A model generated the notes under the pieces. The model searched no databases, was not told the DNA's origin, and saw only the letters and a program-made list of their open reading frames with translations. From Pedobacter glucosidilyticus DSM 23534 (GTDB lineage Bacteria; Bacteroidota; Bacteroidia; Sphingobacteriales; Sphingobacteriaceae), in assembly GCF_000425145.1 (NCBI RefSeq), contig NZ_KE384312.1, forward strand, positions 186,001 to 250,000: a stretch of DNA of 64,000 nucleotides, written 5' to 3'. The position numbers and the translations under genes are program-made. Below, piece after piece: positions 57,718-64,000 of this stretch (its first letter is position 1; each line of letters begins with the position of its first letter).

Positions 57718-59340
57718 TTATTTCTCAATTCTGTTTTCCCATCTTTGCAACATATCAGGTCCCCATTCTAAAACACCTGCTCTTTGTTCCCACTTTTGAT
57801 GTTCTTGCATAAGCAGTGTAGCTACTTTTGGATGTTCTAAACGCACATCTGTAAGTTCAGTTGGGTCTTTCTTGAGGTTAAAGAGCTGCCACTCTTTGGT
57901 ATTTTGCTTTACCAATTTCCAGTTTTTATACCTTACAGCTTTATTTCCTTCATGTTCCCAAAAGATATATCTTTCATACTTATCTTTCTTTTGAAATAAA
58001 ACAGGTATTAAAGATGTTCCCTCTAATGCTAAAATCTGATTGTTTTTATAAGTTTTTGGATATTGGGCATTTGCCAGCTCAACTAGGGTAGGCATAATAT
58101 CCATAATATGGCCATTGTATGGAGATAAAGTATTGGCTTTGATCGTTTTTGGATGATAAGCTATAAAAGGACTGGTTATACCGCCTTCTTCAAGATACGA
58201 TTTATATAACCTAAAAGGAGTGTTTGATAAGTTTGCCCAAGGTTTTTCATAAGATTGCCAGCTTAAACTATCTCCAGCAGCATATTTACTAGTGTTAATT
58301 TTAAAAATCCGATCTAACAAAACCCTATCTTCTGCACAAGCACCATTATCTGATAAGAAAAAGATATAAGTATTTTCAAGCTGGTTTTCTTGTTTTAAAG
58401 TCTTTATAATTTCTCCAATTCCTTTATCCATCCTATCTATCATGGCAGCATAAACAGCCATCCTATGTGCCCAATCTTTTTTTTCTGTTTCATTTACACT
58501 TTCCCATGCAGGTATATCAGCATCTCTTTCTGGAAGCTTCGTTTTAGACGAAATAATACGCTGCTTTATCATCTTATGGTACCTTGCTAGGCGTAAAGTA
58601 TCCCAGCCTTTTAAATAGGTAGTTTCGTATTTTTTAATGTCTTCTTGCAAAGCATGTAAAGGCCAATGCGGTGCTGCATGAGCAACATATAAGAAGAATG
58701 GTTTACGAGTCTTGGTATTTTCTTTAATAAAATTGCTTGCATATTGGTTTATAGCATCTGTAAGATAATAATTTTCTCCACCTGGGTAAATACGTTGGCT
58801 ATCAATAGCAAAGGTAGACTCGTACCAACTTCCATAAGCTTTGGTACCAAAATAATTGCTTACACCATTGATTAATGAAAACGAACGATTAAAACCACGG
58901 TCTACAGGCCACTGTCCTCTAGCATTCCCGATATGCCATTTCCCGCTCATATAAGTATTATAGCCCGCATCTTTTAAAACTTCAGCTATGGTAACAGATT
59001 GATGGTTTAAATAGCCTTGATAAGCAGGTATTTTTAAATCAATATCCATTTGTCCTATACCTGCTTGGTGTGGATACAATCCGGTCATTAATGAGGCTCT
59101 GGAAGGGCAGCACCGGGCATTATTGTAGAACTTATTAAATTTCATTCCATTTTTGGCCAGCCAATCTAAATGAGGAGTTTGTATTTCTGAGCCATAAGCT
59201 CCTAAATCACTAAAACCCATATCATCAGCCATGATTACTATGATATTAGGTTTTTGGGCTAAAATTTTAGATGTTAAGGCTACATTCAAAAAGAAAATCA
59301 AGCCCAATTTGAGCTTGATTTTAAACTTCATTATATTCAT
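57718..59340 (-). CDS. Secreted type I sulfatase (arylsulfatase family)
   Basis: 540 residues with a signal peptide ending near SKILAQ. Metal-site acids are in IVIMADDMGFSDLG. The formylglycine motif is C-C-P-S-R in ARCCPSRASLMTGLYPHQAG, so the residue to be converted is Cys. GKWHIG and FFLSDNGA (metal Asp-Asn) follow in the expected order. The C-terminus contains the usual YKNWKLV and ELTDV. It likely removes sulfate from glycans or aryl esters in the periplasm. No sulfatase-maturing enzyme is in the window. It is followed upstream by the T9SS relic of the protease gene. Confidence 0.93.
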   Translation of the reverse strand: MNIMKFKIKLKLGLIFFLNVALTSKILAQKPNIIVIMADDMGFSDLGAYGSEIQTPHLDWLAKNGMKFNKFYNNARCCPSRASLMTGLYPHQAGIGQMDIDLKIPAYQGYLNHQSVTIAEVLKDAGYNTYMSGKWHIGNARGQWPVDRGFNRSFSLINGVSNYFGTKAYGSWYESTFAIDSQRIYPGGENYYLTDAINQYASNFIKENTKTRKPFFLYVAHAAPHWPLHALQEDIKKYETTYLKGWDTLRLARYHKMIKQRIISSKTKLPERDADIPAWESVNETEKKDWAHRMAVYAAMIDRMDKGIGEIIKTLKQENQLENTYIFFLSDNGACAEDRVLLDRIFKINTSKYAAGDSLSWQSYEKPWANLSNTPFRLYKSYLEEGGITSPFIAYHPKTIKANTLSPYNGHIMDIMPTLVELANAQYPKTYKNNQILALEGTSLIPVLFQKKDKYERYIFWEHEGNKAVRYKNWKLVKQNTKEWQLFNLKKDPTELTDVRLEHPKVATLLMQEHQKWEQRAGVLEWGPDMLQRWENRIEK

Positions 59341-59341
59341 A

Positions 59342-59491
59342 TTAAGGATTTATAATTATTTTTTGCTGATGTATTTGAATACCATCTTTGCTAATGGTTA
59401 AAACGTAAGTACCAGCTGCCAATGATGACACGTTAATATAATCGCTATTTCTGATCTTAGTTTTTAAGACGGTTTGTCTATCTATTAGATT
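59342..59491 (-). pseudogene. Orphan half of a T9SS C-terminal sorting domain, in frame after the protease stop
   Basis: Translating on through the stop codon of the subtilase gene in the same frame gives NLIDRQTVLKTKIRNSDY, then INVSSLAAGTYVLTISKDG, and a final IHQQKIIINP before a second stop at 59342-59344. The pattern (I/D)-x-SSLAAGTYVLxIxxDG-x4-KxIIxP is the second half of a type A T9SS sorting domain. The intact protease already ends in its own domain (FIPDGTYFLHIFAEKDVIKKQVLI). The orphan half has no start and lies between the protease and sulfatase genes. Confidence 0.75.
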
Positions 59492-62341
59492 TTAATGCCT
59501 TATTAATACTTGCTTTTTAATAACATCCTTTTCGGCAAAAATATGTAAGAAATAAGTTCCATCAGGAATAAATTTTGTATTAAAGCTTATTTTTCCATCA
59601 ACTAAATTTCCAGATCTCAGAATTTCTCCTTTATCATTCATTAATTTAACTGGAAAAGATTTGGGAAGGAGTTTTCCTTTTACTTTAAGTTTTTCAACGA
59701 TTGCTTTACTCTCAGGTAATAAATTAGACTCTGCCTTGTAATCGCTTGTACTTACAGTAAGTTCTTCACCAGCAGGATTAGGCGAGATGATAAAACTACT
59801 TCTGTTATAAGGTATGTAAAAATTATGCTCTAAAGTTACATTTCCACAAGAAGTATATGCAATAGCAGTAATAGTATGGTTACCATAATAGTTATATTGG
59901 AAATAATCATAGGGGTATGTACCATAATAAGCATTTAGGTAAGCTCCAGTACAAAAAGCTAATGGCTGCATAGGAATACCATCTATATACCATTCACAAG
60001 ATAAAGTACCAGGATACCTATGAATGTTAACTTGAAAATTATAACCTGATAAACTACCATAATGTGATACTACTAAAGTTGAATCATTCCAGGGAGGTAA
60101 GCCAACCATAAGATCTTTAGTTATGGTGCGGGTAAAACAGCCTAGGTTTACGGTAGCTTGTAGTTTAATAGCCCCTTCACTTATAGCGCTAATATCTGCA
60201 TAAGTATTATTGTTACTTGTAATAGTTGCATTACCCGCTGGATAACCCTCATATACTGGAGAATTATTAACCGGTAATACATTCCAAGTAACTGTGGCTC
60301 CTGCTGGTACGCCAGATATAGTATACCTTTGTGTATTACATACTACTTCTGATCCGTCTATGGTAATTGGAGTAAAATTTTTAGTTGTAGTTATTGTTTG
60401 ACCACAGGTTGTAGTAATGGTTGCTGTAAGTACACCTGAACCATTATATAAAGAAGTGGTTGAAACCGGGTTAGCAGTATTAGAACCAGAAATACCAATA
60501 CTACCAAATGCAGACCAAGTTACAGTATAACCACTAGGCAGGTTTGGAATACTATAGGTTTCATTTGGGCAGGATTGCACCGGACCGGTAATTGTAAAAT
60601 TGTTTACCTGGCCTAAAACCGTATAAGCAAATGTAACATTGGCAGGCGTAGTTGGATAATAGCCTATTCTTTGCCCAATAGTGTTAAAAACTTCGTAAAC
60701 ATAGGTTCTTAAAGTTGCGGTGGTACCGGTTACAGAACCGGGAATTACCTCACAAAAACCCTCACCAAAATTAGGATTAGAAAAGCCGTTATAGCCAACA
60801 GAACCGACACCTCTGCCCCAAGCAGCAACTATATTACAAAAGGAGTAAGGAAGGTTGACAGATTTAATTACTTCATATCTTTTAACAATATAATTATTAG
60901 GCGCAAGGCCTGGTGTTGCATAAAACGCTTTAGACATAAAACCTGTGGTACTGGCAACCGTACCACCTGTAGCTGTAAAATGGTTTATTGAATTAGGTAA
61001 TTGTAATAAACTTAAAGCCTGACCTGCGTTTACACGGCCATAGCCATAAGTGGTAGTGAAATTTTGATTATTCATCCCTGCTACTTTATCAGCACTCAAT
61101 TTAATAATATTTTCAATATCATCATTTGCAAGATTGGCGTTATAACCTTTTAATAAAGAAGCTATACCTGCAACCTGTGGCGCAGCTTGAGAAGTACCAG
61201 CATGAAATCCGTATGAATTATTTAATTTAGAGGACCAAATATCTCTATTATCAGTTCCAGAGTTTGTTATTCCTCCTGGTGCAGCAACATCTATATGGTT
61301 ACCAGTATTTGAAAACGGAGAATGCTGGTCATTATTTTGTGTAGCACCTACGGCTATCACATTATTAATTCCGGCTGGATATTGTATAACACCTCCATTA
61401 TTGTTACCCATAGCAACTACTGAGGTATGATTCATTTTATAAGCATAGGCAAATGCCATGGCTAATGTTGTGCTGTAAATTGGCCCGCCCCAGCTATGGT
61501 TAGCTATTTGCGCACCACTATTTACCGCATCGGTTATTTTTTGCGCTACATTGGCATCGCCAATATATCCAAAGGGTTCAAAAATTCTTTTTGAAAGTAA
61601 TCTGGCATTCCAATCTACTCCTCTTCCAACTTTACCATTATTGGCATTACCCGCAGCTATTCCGGCAACATGTGTACCATGATAACCGTTAGGTGTACCT
61701 GCTAAATGAGCATCACCAGTTGCCTTTCCTACCATTTCATCATGTGATAATTCCAAGCCCGAATCAAAAATAGCAATGGTTACAGCTGTACTACCTGTAA
61801 AGATATTCCAGGCTTGCTGAGCTTTAATGTCTGCCCCTATGGTTCCTCCATTTCTTCCATCATTATTTAAATGCCATTGTACGCCACTAAGATAATCAGG
61901 GTCTGAATGTAGTTTGGGCTCCGAATTTTTTTCTGCAAAAAGTACAGATGGATTTTTCTTTAAAATCTCTATGGCTGCGTTAGCCTCTTCCTCACTTTTA
62001 AAGGTCAAGGTAAATACACGGTCGAATGGCGGAGTCTTTACTTTTATGCCGTCTTCTCGGGTTTTAACACTGTCTGCCTTGTTCCATTTGGGGAACGCTT
62101 TACCTATAGCTACAGGTTTAACATCATCTAGTGCAGATTTGAGCGATTTTGAAAGAATTTTTGCTTCATGATGACTGATTTTATCTGTTTTATCATCAGA
62201 AATTTCTAATGAATCTGGTACTATAAAAACCAATAATTCGTGTTTAAGGTTTCGCTGTTGAGCATTCCCGGATTTAACAGTACAGATACTAAAAAAACTT
62301 ATCAGCACAATAAGTTTTAAAAATGGTAATAATGTTTTCAT
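59492..62341 (-). CDS. T9SS-secreted subtilisin-like serine protease (S8)
   Basis: 949 residues from the ATG at 62341, which opens a signal peptide (FLKLIVLISFFSICTVKSGNAQ); a longer frame to 62407 is unlikely. A propeptide (about 30-145) precedes the S8 domain with Asp in IAIFDSGLELSHDE, His in NGYHGTHVAGIAAGN and Ser in GTSQAAPQVAGIASLL. Then follow Ig/PKD-like beta domains rich in Thr, Asn and Gly (about 440-840) and a C-terminal T9SS sorting domain (FIISPNPAGEELTVS ... VLIRH). The product should be exported by the type IX system and act at the cell surface. Its stop is followed by a second, relic half sorting domain. Confidence 0.9.
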   Translation of the reverse strand: MKTLLPFLKLIVLISFFSICTVKSGNAQQRNLKHELLVFIVPDSLEISDDKTDKISHHEAKILSKSLKSALDDVKPVAIGKAFPKWNKADSVKTREDGIKVKTPPFDRVFTLTFKSEEEANAAIEILKKNPSVLFAEKNSEPKLHSDPDYLSGVQWHLNNDGRNGGTIGADIKAQQAWNIFTGSTAVTIAIFDSGLELSHDEMVGKATGDAHLAGTPNGYHGTHVAGIAAGNANNGKVGRGVDWNARLLSKRIFEPFGYIGDANVAQKITDAVNSGAQIANHSWGGPIYSTTLAMAFAYAYKMNHTSVVAMGNNNGGVIQYPAGINNVIAVGATQNNDQHSPFSNTGNHIDVAAPGGITNSGTDNRDIWSSKLNNSYGFHAGTSQAAPQVAGIASLLKGYNANLANDDIENIIKLSADKVAGMNNQNFTTTYGYGRVNAGQALSLLQLPNSINHFTATGGTVASTTGFMSKAFYATPGLAPNNYIVKRYEVIKSVNLPYSFCNIVAAWGRGVGSVGYNGFSNPNFGEGFCEVIPGSVTGTTATLRTYVYEVFNTIGQRIGYYPTTPANVTFAYTVLGQVNNFTITGPVQSCPNETYSIPNLPSGYTVTWSAFGSIGISGSNTANPVSTTSLYNGSGVLTATITTTCGQTITTTKNFTPITIDGSEVVCNTQRYTISGVPAGATVTWNVLPVNNSPVYEGYPAGNATITSNNNTYADISAISEGAIKLQATVNLGCFTRTITKDLMVGLPPWNDSTLVVSHYGSLSGYNFQVNIHRYPGTLSCEWYIDGIPMQPLAFCTGAYLNAYYGTYPYDYFQYNYYGNHTITAIAYTSCGNVTLEHNFYIPYNRSSFIISPNPAGEELTVSTSDYKAESNLLPESKAIVEKLKVKGKLLPKSFPVKLMNDKGEILRSGNLVDGKISFNTKFIPDGTYFLHIFAEKDVIKKQVLIRH

Positions 62342-62351
62342 ATTATATAAT

Positions 62352-63293
62352 TTAAGGGTTAAAATTTTCTGCAAAACTAAGTTGTTGCTTATTGCTGCCA
62401 TCAGCATTCATCAGCCATAACCTGCCATTTACTGCTCTGGAATCTGTAAAGACTATTTTACTTCCATCCGGGCTCCAGTCACTGGTATAGCCCCCTGTTT
62501 GGGTCAGTTGCTTTTGGTTGCTTCCATCTGCGTTCATTAGCCATATTTGGGGTACGCCACCCATAGGCTGGGAGGTAAAGCCTATTTTATCATTACTAGA
62601 ATATTTAAAATAATTGTTGGTTAAATTCTTTCCTGTTAAAGCAATTAAGCCTCTTTTTTTATTTGAAGCCAAATTAAAAACCCATAAGGAGTCTCCAAGT
62701 ACATTTCCATTAGTTTCAACTATTGTTGTTTGATATATTATTTCCATAGTATGCGGGTTCCAAGTAGGAAAATTCCCGTAATTCATCAAAAAGGAAGTGC
62801 TGTTAGTAGAAGCTGAGACAATCCATAATCCGCATGGAGTAGCATTACAAATAGATTGTCCATAAGCTATCCATTTCCCATCCGGGCTCCAAGCCGGAAA
62901 AAAATTACGGCCTTCATTAGTTATTCTGGTAAGGCTATCGCCATTCAGCTTTTTCTTCCATATTTGTGCACCTTGCGAAAAAGCTATCCATTGCCCATCC
63001 GGAGACCAGGTTGGTGTTTCGGCACCTACTCCAGAATGCCACAAACGGTTTTCTTTGCCGTCTGGTGTAATAAGCCAAATGCCATTTTTAGCAACTTCTT
63101 TATCTATGTGGTAATAAGCAATGTATTTTCCGTCTGGGCTCCATGCGGGCTGGTAGTCGACAATATTGAAATCTATGGTTCCACAACCCCCCACGCAAGG
63201 TTCCTGCCCTTTGTTGTCTTTAGCATTCTTTTTGCAGCTTGTAGTTAAAAAAACTATAATTATCAATAGGATTAATGGGTTGATATTTTTCAT
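62352..63293 (-). CDS. TolB-like WD40/PD40 beta-propeller lipoprotein
   Basis: 313 residues with a lipoprotein signal (LILLIIIVFLTTSC). Six or so PD40 blades carry the (P/S)xWSPDGxxIAF motif: QPAWSPDGKYIAY, TPTWSPDGQWIAF, FPAWSPDGKWIAY, FPTWNPHTMEIIY, TSDWSPDGSKIVF, with LTQTGG and GRLWLMNADGS between them. It is likely a periplasmic or surface scaffold; no enzymatic function is evident. It starts 3 bases from the next paralogue's stop and ends just before the protease gene. Its ends are nearly identical to the paralogue at 63297-64000, while the middle differs. Confidence 0.82.
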   Translation of the reverse strand: MKNINPLILLIIIVFLTTSCKKNAKDNKGQEPCVGGCGTIDFNIVDYQPAWSPDGKYIAYYHIDKEVAKNGIWLITPDGKENRLWHSGVGAETPTWSPDGQWIAFSQGAQIWKKKLNGDSLTRITNEGRNFFPAWSPDGKWIAYGQSICNATPCGLWIVSASTNSTSFLMNYGNFPTWNPHTMEIIYQTTIVETNGNVLGDSLWVFNLASNKKRGLIALTGKNLTNNYFKYSSNDKIGFTSQPMGGVPQIWLMNADGSNQKQLTQTGGYTSDWSPDGSKIVFTDSRAVNGRLWLMNADGSNKQQLSFAENFNP

Positions 63294-63296
63294 AAA

Positions 63297-64000
63297 TCAT
63301 AGATTAAATTTATTTTCAAAACTAAGTTGTTGCTTATCGCTTCCATCAGCATTCATAAGCCATAACCTGCCGTTTACTGCTCTTGAGTCTGTAAAAACTA
63401 TTTTACTTCCATCAGGGCTCCAGTCACTGGTATAGCCACCGGTTTGGGTCAGTTGCTTGAGATTACTACCATCATCATTCATAATCCAGATTTGAGGTAC
63501 GTCTCCATTAACCTGTGAGGTGAGTGCGATATAATTTTTTGTAGAATATTTAAGGCTATAGACCGTTGTAAATTTATCTTTTGTGTTTGTCGTTGTAAGC
63601 TGTACTTTAGAGAAATCTTTTAGATTGTATTTATAAATGTTATAAAATAATCCAATATATATAAAGGAATAACTATTTATCCATGATGGTATTCTTCCTG
63701 ATACTATTAGTTTCTTTTCTAAAAAGTTAGTTAATAAGATGCCACATGAGTTTGCTGGTGCAGGAAAAGCAGAATTTCCGCAATCGGTATTATCATACGC
63801 TATCCATTTCCCATCCGGGCTCCAAGCCGGAAAAAAATTACGGCCTTCATTAGTTATTCTCGTAAGGCTATCGCCATTCAGCTTTTTCTTCCATATTTGT
63901 GCACCTTGCGAGAAAGCTATCCATTGCCCATCCGGAGACCAGGTTGGTGTTTCGGCACCTACTCCAGAATGCCACAAACGGTTTTCTTTGCCGTCTGGCG
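63297..64000 (-). CDS. TolB-like beta-propeller lipoprotein, second copy (5' end outside window)
   Basis: The gene continues past the right edge; the frame is open to base 64000 (PDGKENRLWHSGVGAETP at the edge), so the apparent Met at residue WHSG is not the start. The blades match the neighbouring protein almost exactly for about 65 residues at the visible N-terminal side (from PDGKENRLWHSG to FPAWSPDGKWIAY) and again for about 60 at the C-terminus (QIWIMNDDGSN... to the end). The central 85 residues are unrelated in detail (CGNSAFPAPANSCGILLTNFLEKK). This is a tandem duplicate with a diverged or replaced middle. Confidence 0.8.
   Translation of the reverse strand, partial: PDGKENRLWHSGVGAETPTWSPDGQWIAFSQGAQIWKKKLNGDSLTRITNEGRNFFPAWSPDGKWIAYDNTDCGNSAFPAPANSCGILLTNFLEKKLIVSGRIPSWINSYSFIYIGLFYNIYKYNLKDFSKVQLTTTNTKDKFTTVYSLKYSTKNYIALTSQVNGDVPQIWIMNDDGSNLKQLTQTGGYTSDWSPDGSKIVFTDSRAVNGRLWLMNADGSDKQQLSFENKFNL

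Noticed and set aside
62342-62407. Extended N-terminus for the subtilase
   Set aside because: It would overlap the end of the upstream lipoprotein gene, while ATG at 62341 gives a clean signal peptide.

Overview
The window looks like chromosomal DNA of a Bacteroidota bacterium, most likely a Sphingobacteriaceae (Pedobacter-like) heterotroph. The evidence is AT-rich sequence, weak or absent Shine-Dalgarno sites, TTTG / TAnnTTTG promoters, a type IX secretion C-terminal domain on a secreted protease, BshA of the bacillithiol pathway, many secreted glycosidases, and housekeeping genes of Bacteroidota type.

Layout. 1-15.4 kb (+ strand): a glycan-degradation and sugar-oxidation cluster. It holds a partial (alpha/alpha)6 glycosidase, an SDR, an unassigned secreted hairpin-type protein, a CE1 esterase, a GH78-like protein, two SGNH esterases and two GH3 glycosidases. 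A translationally coupled FAH-family dehydratase and ketoglutarate-semialdehyde dehydrogenase could feed acid sugars to 2-oxoglutarate. 15.6-20.9 kb: a parallel beta-helix protein, a secreted M20 amidohydrolase, an AraC regulator and an NTF2-like protein. No SusC/SusD pair is in view.

20.9-24.8 kb: an accessory island. A truncated AlbA_2/Schlafen-type gene and three lipoprotein genes (two of them paralogues) are separated by five members of one hairpin-repeat family. The repeats show compensatory changes in their stems. The island is bounded by directly repeated copies of the 3' end of rdgB: the intact gene on the right and a 15-codon orphan tail on the left.

24.8-36.4 kb: housekeeping genes (rdgB, a possible DNA polymerase III psi-like protein, two periplasmic prolyl isomerases, MoxR, then the leftward run mutL, rhomboid, rhomboid, EEP phosphatase, cysS, DUF4440-like). 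36.5-44.7 kb: a GH3-C/beta-lactamase fusion, a coiled-coil lipoprotein, bshA, an AztD-like zinc-binding lipoprotein with two Zur-like boxes on its promoter, an rRNA pseudouridine synthase with eight 21-residue repeats, and a lytic transglycosylase.

44.7-49.1 kb: the DabA-DabB inorganic-carbon uptake pair, lying between the intact lytic transglycosylase gene and a second, orphan fragment of the same gene's 3' end, with a nested palindromic element beside it. 49.1-57.4 kb: uvrA, nnr, a pyridoxamine-phosphate-oxidase-like gene, lipA with an ECF sigma/anti-sigma pair, and an OsmC protein. 57.7-64 kb: a sulfatase, a T9SS-secreted subtilase whose stop codon is followed in frame by a relic half sorting domain, and two tandem beta-propeller lipoproteins that share nearly identical ends and a divergent middle.

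The most interesting material is the hairpin-separated island next to rdgB and the parallel case at dabAB. In both, a gene's 3' end is duplicated in direct orientation around foreign cargo.
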